Assembly: GCA_040386155.1 (NCBI GenBank)
Contig: JAZKFZ010000003.1
Location: 1,116,001-1,180,000, forward strand
Reading direction: 5' to 3'
DNA length: 64,000 nt
Source: M0103 sp040386155
GTDB lineage: Bacteria > Bacteroidota > Bacteroidia > Flavobacteriales_D > Crocinitomicaceae
The notes beneath the pieces are model-generated. The model made no database searches and was not told where the DNA came from. It saw nothing but the letters and a program-made list of their open reading frames with translations. Every line of letters starts with the position of its first letter. Within the stretch, counting starts at the first letter, position 1. This document shows, piece by piece, positions 45,065 to 53,576 of the stretch. The translations under genes and the position numbers were made by a program.

Positions 45065-46045
45065 TTACTTCAAGTTCTCCCAATACCAAGAAACAGCTTC
45101 TTTGAGTCCGTCTTTTAGCAAATACTTGGGCACGTAATTAAGTTCGCGACTTGCTTTTTCGATGCTTGCAAGGGAATGAGGAATGTCTCCAGCTCTATTT
45201 GGACCGTGCACAACATCAACTTTTGCAATGCTAGGATCGTATTCCGAAAGGGCTTCACGTAAATAATAAAACAAATCATTCAAGGTCGTTCTATCACCAC
45301 AAGCGGTATTAAAAACTGTATTAATTGCGGAGGGATTCTCGCTTGTCATAGCCAGCTCATTCATCAACAACACATTATCGATGTAGGTAAAATCTCTAGA
45401 GAAATTGCCATCGCCATTAATAATTGGACTTTCATGCGCCATTAAAAGCTTAACAAACAATGGAATAACTGCAGCGTATGCACCTCCTGGGTCCTGTCTT
45501 CTACCAAAAACATTAAAATAACGTAAGCCAATGCACTCCATTCCATACGTTTTTGCGAAAACATCAGCGTACAACTCGTTGACATACTTCGTAATCGCAT
45601 AAGGAGAAAGTGGTTTTCCAATTATTTCCTCCACCTTTGGCAAACTCTCAGAGTCGCCATAGGTTGAAGAACTAGCTGCAAAAACAAAGCGTTTTACTTT
45701 GGCGTCTCTCGCTGCAATCAGCATATTTAAGAATCCAGAAATATTGACATCATTCGTAGTGATTGGATCATTAATGGAACGAGGAACAGAGCCTAATGCA
45801 GCTTGATGCAACACATAATCACAGCCTTCAACAGCAGATTTGCAGGCATCTAAATCACGGATATCTGCCTCAATAAATCTAAAATCAGGATTATTAAGAA
45901 AAGTCTCAATATTTCGAGAAAACCCAGTTGAAAAATTATCTAAACATACTACATTATATCCACGTGAAAGGAAATATTCACAAAGATTGGAACCGATAAA
46001 TCCTGCTCCACCTGTTACTAATATTTTTGCTTTCATTGGGTTCAT
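45065..46045 (-). CDS. NAD-dependent UDP-sugar 4-epimerase (WbpP/TviC-like)
   Basis: Extended SDR nucleotide-sugar epimerase, 326 residues. The NAD motif TGGAGFIGSN is at 11-20, the catalytic Ser region AASSSTYGDS at 124-132, and Tyr149/Lys153 in SPYAITKYVNE. The segment RYFNVFGRRQDPGGAYAAVI is typical of WbpP/TviC UDP-GlcNAc/GalNAc or uronic-acid epimerases. Paired with the dehydrogenase 10 bp upstream, it would make UDP-N-acetylgalactosaminuronate for a surface polysaccharide. Met4 is an alternative start. Confidence 0.85.
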   Translation of the reverse strand: MNPMKAKILVTGGAGFIGSNLCEYFLSRGYNVVCLDNFSTGFSRNIETFLNNPDFRFIEADIRDLDACKSAVEGCDYVLHQAALGSVPRSINDPITTNDVNISGFLNMLIAARDAKVKRFVFAASSSTYGDSESLPKVEEIIGKPLSPYAITKYVNELYADVFAKTYGMECIGLRYFNVFGRRQDPGGAYAAVIPLFVKLLMAHESPIINGDGNFSRDFTYIDNVLLMNELAMTSENPSAINTVFNTACGDRTTLNDLFYYLREALSEYDPSIAKVDVVHGPNRAGDIPHSLASIEKASRELNYVPKYLLKDGLKEAVSWYWENLK

Positions 46046-46054
46046 AATCTTAAA

Positions 46055-47329
46055 TTATAAGCGAACGTGTGCATTTGGTAAAACACCTTTCACGTCATAA
46101 ATGAGCCCATTTTCCGCTAGATGGATGTTTAGATCCATCGTTAAAAACTCCTTATGCGCCACACCTAATACAATTGTATCAAATTTTTTGTTTGGAACAG
46201 TAGCAACCGGTTGAATTTTATACTCATGTTGCACTTCTGCAGCATCCGCCCATGGATCAAACGTTGTTACTTTAATACCGTAGTTTTCCAGTGCAAAAAT
46301 GACATCTACAATTTTTGTATTTCGAACATCGGGACAGTTTTCCTTGAACGTAATTCCTAGCATTAAGATAGTAGCTCCGTTTACGCTGCTTCCACGTTTA
46401 ATCATTGCTTTCACAATTTGAGAAGCTACATACTCTCCCATTCCATCATTTAATCGACGTCCAGCTAAAATAATTTCTGGATGATAGCCATGTTCTTGGG
46501 CCTTCTGGGCTAAATAATAGGGATCAACACCAATACAGTGTCCTCCAACTAAACCCGGTTTAAAAGGAAGAAAATTCCACTTTGTTCCAGCAGCTGCTAA
46601 AACTTCATGAGTATCGATGTCTAATAAATTAAAGATCTTTGCCAATTCATTTACGAACGCAATATTGATATCGCGCTGTGCATTTTCGATCACTTTTGCT
46701 GCTTCCGCTACTTTAATTGAAGGGGCTGAATAGGTTCCTGCGATAATAACACTTCCATAAACATCGTCGATAACCTTTGCCATTTCTGGAGTGGAACCTG
46801 AGGTAATTTTCAGAATTTTCTCTACCGTGTGTTCCTTATCTCCAGGATTAATGCGTTCTGGTGAATAACCTGCGTAAAAATCTTGATTGAAAGTTAAACC
46901 ACTCACTTTCTCCAATACTGGAATACAATCTTCTTCAGTAACACCTGGGTAAACTGTCGATTCATAAACGACGATATCTCCACTTTTCAAGACCTTTCCT
47001 ACTGTTTCACTTGCCTTAATTAAAGGAGTTAAAACTGGACGATTATGTTTATCAACAGGGGTTGGAACAGTAACGATGAAAAAATCACAACTTGCAAGAT
47101 CTGATAAATCGCTTGAACACATCAAGCCTTTTTGTTCAGTGTGAGTTGAAATCAATACCTCTTTCAACATTTCGTCACTTACTTCTAACGTAGAATCGTG
47201 GCCGCTTTTTAATTCAGCAATACGAGCGTCATTGATATCAAAACCTACTACTTTAAATTTTGTGGCAAACAATCGAGCAAGTGGCAAACCAACATACCCT
47301 AATCCAATGATTCCAATTTTTTTATCCAT
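46055..47329 (-). CDS. Nucleotide-sugar 6-dehydrogenase (TviB-like)
   Basis: UDP-sugar dehydrogenase, 424 residues, oxidising the C6 hydroxyl to a carboxylate with NAD. The NAD motif GLGYVGLPLARLFA is at the N-terminus and catalytic Cys265 in GGHCIGVDPYYLAQ; the ending domain has ITFKENCPDVRNTKIVDVI. It belongs with the TviB/WbpA group (UDP-GlcNAc dehydrogenase) rather than UDP-glucose dehydrogenase, judged by its epimerase partner. No glycosyltransferases are adjacent, so this is a precursor module apart from its polysaccharide cluster. Confidence 0.87.
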   Translation of the reverse strand: MDKKIGIIGLGYVGLPLARLFATKFKVVGFDINDARIAELKSGHDSTLEVSDEMLKEVLISTHTEQKGLMCSSDLSDLASCDFFIVTVPTPVDKHNRPVLTPLIKASETVGKVLKSGDIVVYESTVYPGVTEEDCIPVLEKVSGLTFNQDFYAGYSPERINPGDKEHTVEKILKITSGSTPEMAKVIDDVYGSVIIAGTYSAPSIKVAEAAKVIENAQRDINIAFVNELAKIFNLLDIDTHEVLAAAGTKWNFLPFKPGLVGGHCIGVDPYYLAQKAQEHGYHPEIILAGRRLNDGMGEYVASQIVKAMIKRGSSVNGATILMLGITFKENCPDVRNTKIVDVIFALENYGIKVTTFDPWADAAEVQHEYKIQPVATVPNKKFDTIVLGVAHKEFLTMDLNIHLAENGLIYDVKGVLPNAHVRL

Positions 47330-47463
47330 TTTCTTTCTTGTTGTGATTCAGCTATGCTAAAAGAATATTTCAGAATGTTGACAAAACTAATGAAATATTA
47401 AAAAGCAGTGTCAAAAAAAATGGTTTGAGAGTAATAAAATGTTCAGAAAAAAGATGATATCCC

Positions 47464-49557
47464 CTAGCCAATCTTACCCCAATTAGGTTTAGTATCCAAA
47501 ACGTCCTTCATGATCCGACGAATGCTCCCATTCTCACTATTTTGCAATCCCGGATCCTCACTTAAAAGAAACTTCGCTTCATCTCGTGCCATGACAACTA
47601 TTTGTTGATCCCTTGCTAAATCAGCAATTTTAAGGTTCAACAAACCACTTTGCTGTGTTCCCAGCAGATCGCCAGGACCCCGAATTTGTAAATCGACTTC
47701 CGCAATTTCAAATCCATCATTTGTACGAACCATTGTGTCGATTCTCTTCTTGGTTTCTTTCGACAACTTATTACCTGTCATCAAAATACAATACGATTTT
47801 TCAGCACCTCGACCAACTCTACCTCTCAGTTGATGTAACTGACTTAAACCAAAACGTTCCGCACTTTCAATTACCATTACTGAAGCATTGGGAACATTTA
47901 CTCCTACCTCAATAACCGTTGTAGCGACCATAATCTGTGTTTCACCCTTTACAAAACGATTCATTTCAAATTCTTTGTCGGCAGGTTTTAGTTTGCCATG
48001 CACTATGCTGACTTTATAGTTTGGCAATGGAAATGATCTCGAAATTGCTTCAAAACCATCCATCAAATTATTGAAATCCAGTTTTTCAGACTCCTGAATT
48101 AAAGGATAAACAATATATACTTGTCGACCTTTTTCAATTTCTTCTTTTAGAAATCCAAACAATTTAAGTCGTGAAGATTCAAAATAATGACTAGTGGAAA
48201 TTGGCTTTCTACCTGGAGGAAGTTCATCGATAACAGAAACATCTAAATCGCCATAAAAAGTCATTGCTAATGTACGTGGAATGGGAGTAGCGGTCATTAT
48301 TAAGATATGCGGGGGAATGACATTCTTTTTCCATAGACGGGCGCGCTGAGCAACACCAAAGCGATGTTGCTCATCGATTACCACCATTCCAATATTCCTA
48401 AATTGCACTGTATCTTCCAACAAAGCATGGGTACCAATCAATAAATGGATAGAACCATTTTGCAAACCTTCATGAATTACGCGACGATCTTTGGTCTTTA
48501 CAGATCCCGTCAAAAGTGCAATTTCAATTGGCAAATCTTTCAAAAATTCTTTTATAGAAACATAGTGTTGATTTGCTAAAATTTCTGTTGGTGCCATCAA
48601 TGCAGCTTGCAGTCCATTATCTGTGGCCATTAACATAGTTAACAACGCCACAAGCGTCTTCCCACTTCCAACATCTCCTTGAATCAATCGATTCATTTGC
48701 GAGCCAGAGACCACATCCTTTCGAATTTCTTTAATTACTTTCTTTTGAGCGCCTGTAAGTTCAAATGGCAAGTAATTTCGGAAAAAATCATTAAAATGTT
48801 GATCTATCGAAGTTAAAATGTGTCCCTTTGATTTTGAGATTGAAATTTGTTTTCTGAGCAATAATTCCATTTGAAGGAAAAACAATTCCTCAAACTTTAA
48901 GCGATGCCTTGCTTCCTGAAAATCAATAGATCCTTGTGGTTGATGAATTCCGTGCAAGGCTGTGTTCCATCCAACTAATCTATTTCGCTCTAGCAAATGT
49001 GTAGGTAAATCGTCCTCTAAATTCGGTGGCAATTGTATCAATAACTCACCGATCAATTTTTCGATTCCTTTGGAATGCAGTCCAGCCGAAGTCAATTTTT
49101 CAGTGCTCGGATACACAGGTTGAAATCCAGATTTACTCCGCTGCTCATCGTTAATCGACAATTCAGGATGAGAAATGTTCCAGCTAGTTCCGTACAATTT
49201 TGCACGTCCGTACAATTGATACTCCTGACCTACTTTAATTGAATCTTTCACCCATTTAATTCCTGCGAACCAAATTAAATCTATTTTACCGGTACCATCC
49301 TCAAACTTTGCTGTGAGTTTTTTTGCTCTTCCAATTCCTGATTCAACAAGATGAGTAATCGTTCCATTCAGCTGAACAGGACCTTCAATGGACGGAATAT
49401 CTTTAATGCTATGCGAAATTGATCGATCAACATAGCGGAAAGGAAAATGATACAAGAGATCTCTAAAGGTAAAAATTCCCAATTCGCTCTTTAGCAAATC
49501 AGCCCGATGAGGACCAACTCCTTTCAAAAAATTGATTGGTGTATCGAGAAAATTCAC
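47464..49557 (-). CDS. recG: ATP-dependent DNA helicase RecG
   Basis: Branch-migration and replication-fork-regression helicase, 697 residues. An N-terminal wedge/OB domain is followed by helicase motifs I (GDVGSGKTLVA), II (DEQHRFGVAQR) and III (MTATPIPRTLAMTFYGDLDV), and the C-terminal motifs VATTVIEVGVNVPNASVMVI and QLHQLRGRVGRG. Length and order are normal. The start is a GTG at 49557, which keeps the conserved N-terminal segment NFLKGVGPHRADLLKSELG. It lies 22 bp after the DsbD-type gene. Confidence 0.96.
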   Translation of the reverse strand: MNFLDTPINFLKGVGPHRADLLKSELGIFTFRDLLYHFPFRYVDRSISHSIKDIPSIEGPVQLNGTITHLVESGIGRAKKLTAKFEDGTGKIDLIWFAGIKWVKDSIKVGQEYQLYGRAKLYGTSWNISHPELSINDEQRSKSGFQPVYPSTEKLTSAGLHSKGIEKLIGELLIQLPPNLEDDLPTHLLERNRLVGWNTALHGIHQPQGSIDFQEARHRLKFEELFFLQMELLLRKQISISKSKGHILTSIDQHFNDFFRNYLPFELTGAQKKVIKEIRKDVVSGSQMNRLIQGDVGSGKTLVALLTMLMATDNGLQAALMAPTEILANQHYVSIKEFLKDLPIEIALLTGSVKTKDRRVIHEGLQNGSIHLLIGTHALLEDTVQFRNIGMVVIDEQHRFGVAQRARLWKKNVIPPHILIMTATPIPRTLAMTFYGDLDVSVIDELPPGRKPISTSHYFESSRLKLFGFLKEEIEKGRQVYIVYPLIQESEKLDFNNLMDGFEAISRSFPLPNYKVSIVHGKLKPADKEFEMNRFVKGETQIMVATTVIEVGVNVPNASVMVIESAERFGLSQLHQLRGRVGRGAEKSYCILMTGNKLSKETKKRIDTMVRTNDGFEIAEVDLQIRGPGDLLGTQQSGLLNLKIADLARDQQIVVMARDEAKFLLSEDPGLQNSENGSIRRIMKDVLDTKPNWGKIG

Positions 49558-49579
49558 CCTGCAAGAAACAAAAAATTAT

Positions 49580-51655
49580 TTACTTCTTGAAACCGTCAAT
49601 TCCATTTCTTAAGAATTTTTGATAAGCATCAATATCCGGAGTGTAGCCAATAGCGTCTGTTAAATCATTGCCATCCAAATCTTGCACAATGTATAAAGGC
49701 TGTGTTAATTGCCCATACTTCTCGATCTGGTAAGCTGACCACTTGTTACCAATGTATTTCATTTTTCCGTTAATTGCTTTCGAATAGACTTGTTCCTTCG
49801 CTGGCAATTCCGTTCGGTCATCACAATAAAGCGACACCACTACTACTTCATTTTGCAGCATTGAACGAATTTTTTCATTGGTCCAAACCTTAGATTCTGT
49901 TTTACGGCAATTCGCACATGAATATCCTGTGAAGTCAATCAAGATTGGTTTATTCACCTTTTTCGCATATTCACGACCTTTCTCTAAGTCATGGAACACC
50001 AAGATAGAACCATCACCTACTTCGTGCATAAACTGACGATAGGCGATAAAGTTTTCATCACTTGATTCCACTTCACTATTTCCCTTTACAAAACGGAAAT
50101 TATCCTCAGAATGTGTTCTTGGTGGAGCAATCCCATCAATCATAAATAGCGGTGCCCCCCACATTCCTGGTAATAAGTACACCGCAAAAACTAAGGCAGA
50201 TAGAGAGAACATAAATCGAGGAACGCTCACTTTTTCAACTGGAGAATCATGCGAAAAACGTATTTTTCCTAATAAATAGAAGCCCATAACAGCAAACACC
50301 ACAAACCAAATAGCAACAAAAATTTCACGTGTTAAAATATTCCAATGGTACGTCAAATCGACCATGCTTAAGAATTTTAATGAAAGTGCAATTTCCAATA
50401 ATCCAAGTACTACTTTCACGCTATTCAACCAACCGCCAGAAGATGGCATTGAATTTAACCAGCTAGGGAAAATGGCAAACAACATGAAAGGCAGCGCCAA
50501 CGCTACTGAAAAGCCTAACATAATGAAAACTGGTCCTGAAATTGAGCCCGATGAAACCGCTTGTACCAATGAACTACCTATGATTGGACCCGTGCAAGAA
50601 AATGATACAAGAACCAAGGTGAATGCCATGAAGAAAACACCAATAAAACCACCTCTATCTGCCTTCTGATCTGCTTTATTTATCCAACTGTTTGGCACTT
50701 GAATTTCAAACGCACCCAAGAAGGAAAAAGCAAAAATCATAAATATGGCGAAGAAAATTAAATTGAGTGTGGCACTAGTTGAGATCAGGTAAACCGTTTC
50801 TGGACTTTTTGTCAAGAGGGTAATCAAAATACCAACACCAACATAAATTCCGATAATGGAAAGACCATAAAGTACTGCATTTATAATTCCTTTAGAGCGC
50901 GATTTTGATTGCTTGGTAAAAAATGAAACCGTCATTGGAATCATCGGGAATACACACGGAGTAAAAATGGCAAAGAATCCCCAGCCTAAACCTTCCCAAA
51001 ATAAGCCCCAATTGCTTCTAGTAGGTGCCACTTTTTTTGTTGATGAAACAGCTTCCTCTTTACTATTGGTAGCAAGTGTATCTGAACTAGATTTTCCTAC
51101 CGTGTCTTTATCTACTGTGGTCTGAGCAGTTGATGTATCAGGATTTAAAGGAACAGCAGGAGAAATTTTATTAAACCCTTCCACTTTTAATTTCACAGTT
51201 TGATCAGGTGGAAAAACACATCCATTTTCATCACAAATTTGAAATGAATAGTCAAAAACCAAGTCAAAAGCTTTATCTGTTAGGATTTCAATCTTCTGAA
51301 TAAAAGATGCTTTTTTCTCGAAGTACAGAGAAGTACCTAATTCATCTTTGTGAACAACAGGTTTTCCAAGATCTTTAATCTTTCCGACCAATTTAAAGTT
51401 GGGTGACGATTTAAAAATGAATGATGTTGGTACGCCAGTAAAATCAGCCTTACTAGGGTCATGGTTAACCGAAAAAACATGCCATCCCTCTATAATCGTA
51501 GCACTCCCAATAATGTTTGCAGTTTTATCGTCAATTTTCTCCAATTTAAACTTCCAAGTAATCTTCTCCATCCAGTTCGAACCTGGCTGTGCCAATGAAA
51601 TAATGGATTGAAATGTGATAAATAATGTTAGAAAAAGGAATTTTGCTAATTTCAT
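49580..51655 (-). CDS. DsbD-family thiol:disulfide interchange protein
   Basis: Inner-membrane electron conduit that moves reducing power from cytosolic thioredoxin to the periplasm. The 691 residues run: signal peptide, N-terminal DsbD-alpha-like domain with CDENGCVFPP, an eight-helix CcdA-type core (GWGFFAIFTPCVFPMIPMTV, LVSFSCTGPIIGSSL with its two redox Cys) and a C-terminal thioredoxin domain with active site CANC in FTGYSCANCRKTES. Its start overlaps by 4 bp an extra N-terminal-domain gene upstream. Confidence 0.92.
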   Translation of the reverse strand: MKLAKFLFLTLFITFQSIISLAQPGSNWMEKITWKFKLEKIDDKTANIIGSATIIEGWHVFSVNHDPSKADFTGVPTSFIFKSSPNFKLVGKIKDLGKPVVHKDELGTSLYFEKKASFIQKIEILTDKAFDLVFDYSFQICDENGCVFPPDQTVKLKVEGFNKISPAVPLNPDTSTAQTTVDKDTVGKSSSDTLATNSKEEAVSSTKKVAPTRSNWGLFWEGLGWGFFAIFTPCVFPMIPMTVSFFTKQSKSRSKGIINAVLYGLSIIGIYVGVGILITLLTKSPETVYLISTSATLNLIFFAIFMIFAFSFLGAFEIQVPNSWINKADQKADRGGFIGVFFMAFTLVLVSFSCTGPIIGSSLVQAVSSGSISGPVFIMLGFSVALALPFMLFAIFPSWLNSMPSSGGWLNSVKVVLGLLEIALSLKFLSMVDLTYHWNILTREIFVAIWFVVFAVMGFYLLGKIRFSHDSPVEKVSVPRFMFSLSALVFAVYLLPGMWGAPLFMIDGIAPPRTHSEDNFRFVKGNSEVESSDENFIAYRQFMHEVGDGSILVFHDLEKGREYAKKVNKPILIDFTGYSCANCRKTESKVWTNEKIRSMLQNEVVVVSLYCDDRTELPAKEQVYSKAINGKMKYIGNKWSAYQIEKYGQLTQPLYIVQDLDGNDLTDAIGYTPDIDAYQKFLRNGIDGFKK

Positions 51656-52113
51656 TCTTTGGGGATTTTAATTTCAAATTGTTGATCAACAGGAGGCATA
51701 CACATCACCTCATTGCATATCATATAAGTCACTGTTCCTCTAACAGCACCTTGCTTTTTGACTTTTACTTTATTGGTAAAAACGACCTCTTTATCAAAAT
51801 ACTTTACGTTGGACTCGAAATTTTTATCAAATTCTTCGATTGGAGTTGGCTCCATCACTTTAGTACTTAATTTAAATGCTTTGTCCTTTTGAAAAATAAA
51901 ACGAGTGGGTACTGGCCCAGCATTTTCTGCTAGATGTTGACTATAAATGTGCCATCCATTATCAAGACTGGCTTTCATTTCTATTTCCGAAGTGGAACTA
52001 TTGTAGGTAAAATCCCAAGTAATATGCTCTTGTGCTATCGACAAGCCATCAAAGAACATACTAAAAAATAAAAGAAATAAATAGCGAATCATTGCAATTC
52101 TAAATCGTTTCAT
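51652..52113 (-). CDS. Periplasmic DsbD N-terminal-domain protein
   Basis: A 153-residue exported protein with a signal peptide (MIRYLFLLFFSMFFDGLSIA) and a single DsbD-alpha-like immunoglobulin fold ending in YMICNEVMCMPP, whose two Cys match those of the same domain in the neighbouring full-length DsbD. It probably acts as a free periplasmic redox partner. It is coupled to that gene by an ATGA overlap. Confidence 0.85.
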   Translation of the reverse strand: MKRFRIAMIRYLFLLFFSMFFDGLSIAQEHITWDFTYNSSTSEIEMKASLDNGWHIYSQHLAENAGPVPTRFIFQKDKAFKLSTKVMEPTPIEEFDKNFESNVKYFDKEVVFTNKVKVKKQGAVRGTVTYMICNEVMCMPPVDQQFEIKIPKE

Positions 52114-52170
52114 AGTTAACGTTCAAAATTACGAAAGATTCTTAATTAAGAATTTTTAATTGGTAGAATA

Positions 52171-52455
52171 TTAAAAATTGATCTCGACAATTCTATTGAT
52201 AGGAATCCAAACTCCGCCTTTTAAACTGATGAACTTTGTTCCAGCCGCCCAGATTGTTGTTTCCACACGCTTTAGCCCTTCATCGTCTTGAAAAACGATA
52301 GAAACTTTGCCATGAAAAGCATTTCCGAGCGTTGTAGCATTTTCAATTTGCTTCAAAAGCTCTGGATGCTGTTTTATCTTTGCTGCATCTTTAAAGTGCA
52401 ACCCCGAGATCACCTCTTTGTCGATGAGGATTGGTTTTGTAAGTTCTTCTTGCAT
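52171..52455 (-). CDS. Conserved hypothetical protein
   Basis: A 94-residue soluble protein with no signal peptide, no Cys and no catalytic motif. The C-terminal half is beta-rich (KVSIVFQDDEGLKRVETTIW, then KGGVWIPINRIVEINF). I recognise it only as a small protein conserved in relatives. It lies 57 bp upstream of the DsbD-type genes and 76 bp after tsaD. Confidence 0.6.
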   Translation of the reverse strand: MQEELTKPILIDKEVISGLHFKDAAKIKQHPELLKQIENATTLGNAFHGKVSIVFQDDEGLKRVETTIWAAGTKFISLKGGVWIPINRIVEINF

Positions 52456-52530
52456 AAGTATAGTCTTGAGCTATAGTAATATTACAAAAAGTAAAATAAC
52501 AATCAAAATAATTTAGATGAAAGTCAATTT

Positions 52531-53553
52531 TTAGATGTCCAATCGAGCTACAGGAGCGATATTCTGATTCGCGAACAGATTTTGCTCATACATGTACTTA
52601 CCTGTTATTGCAATCATTGCGGCATTATCAGTGCAAAATTGAAAGTCTGGTATATACACTTTCCAGTTCTTTTCCTCGCCCAAAGCAAAAATACGCTCTC
52701 GTAAACCACTGTTGGCTGAAACTCCTCCAGCAATAGCAATTTCTTTGATAGAAAAATCATCGGCTACTTTCACCAATTTTTTCATTAGGATGTCGATCAC
52801 TGTTTTTTGAATTGATGCACAAAGATCATTGAGATTATCTTCGATAAACGTTGGACTTTCCCTTTTCTTTTTCTCTAAAAAATAAAGAATGGATGTCTTT
52901 AAGCCACTAAAACTAAAATTATAGTCAGCAACAATAGGTTTCGAAAATTCAAATGCAAGCGGATTTCCCAACTTTGCATGCTTATCGATCAATGGTCCTC
53001 CTGGATATGGAAATCCTAATAATTTTGCAGCCTTATCAAATGCTTCACCTGCTGCATCATCAATTGTCGATCCAAGTACTTTCATTTGAAGATGACTTTC
53101 CACCAGAACAAGTTGTGTATGTCCACCTGAAACTGTTAAGCATATAAAGGGAAAATTAGGTTTAGTTTTACCTTCTTGATCTATGAAATGAGCTAAAATG
53201 TGTCCCACCATGTGATTCACATCAATCATTGGAATGTTCATTCCCATCGAGAACGATTTGGCGAAAGAAGTACCAACAATTAAAGAACCCATCAATCCAG
53301 GACCCCGTGTGAAAGCAACAGCATCAATATCTTCCTTTTTTATTCCTGCCTTAACAATCGCTCTGTCAACCACAGGAATAATATTTTGTTGATGCGCTCT
53401 ACTTGCCAATTCAGGTACAACTCCCCCAAATTCTTGATGAATTGCTTGTTGAGCAATACAATTGGATAGTATGGCGTTATTTTTGAGTATAGCCGCGGAA
53501 GTATCATCGCAAGATGATTCTATTCCTAAAATTATTAGTTCGTTTTTCTTCAA
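52531..53553 (-). CDS. tsaD: tRNA N6-adenosine threonylcarbamoyltransferase
   Basis: Essential enzyme of t6A37 modification in ANN-decoding tRNAs. The 340 residues begin with the ASKHA signature ILGIESSCDDTSAAI, have the iron-binding pair H114/H118 in NHMVGHILAH and the C-terminal GGVSANSGLRE and DNAAMIA motifs. The start is TTG at 53553; there is no ATG that would keep the conserved N-terminus. Only 23 bp separate it from the divergent tamB ATG. Confidence 0.96.
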   Translation of the reverse strand: MKKNELIILGIESSCDDTSAAILKNNAILSNCIAQQAIHQEFGGVVPELASRAHQQNIIPVVDRAIVKAGIKKEDIDAVAFTRGPGLMGSLIVGTSFAKSFSMGMNIPMIDVNHMVGHILAHFIDQEGKTKPNFPFICLTVSGGHTQLVLVESHLQMKVLGSTIDDAAGEAFDKAAKLLGFPYPGGPLIDKHAKLGNPLAFEFSKPIVADYNFSFSGLKTSILYFLEKKKRESPTFIEDNLNDLCASIQKTVIDILMKKLVKVADDFSIKEIAIAGGVSANSGLRERIFALGEEKNWKVYIPDFQFCTDNAAMIAITGKYMYEQNLFANQNIAPVARLDI

Positions 53554-53559
53554 CTTTTA

Positions 53560-53567
53560 TACTTTTG
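53560..53567 (+). promoter_or_regulatory. Probable -7 element of tamB
   Basis: TACTTTTG in the 23-bp gap between tsaD and tamB, 9 nt before the tamB ATG. The upstream part of this promoter must lie inside the tsaD coding sequence. Confidence 0.5.
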
Positions 53568-53576
53568 TGCAGAACA

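Noticed and set aside
53514..53576. N-terminal extension of tamB
   Set aside because: It would lie inside tsaD and put 21 residues before the membrane helix; the ATG at 53577 has a promoter box directly upstream.
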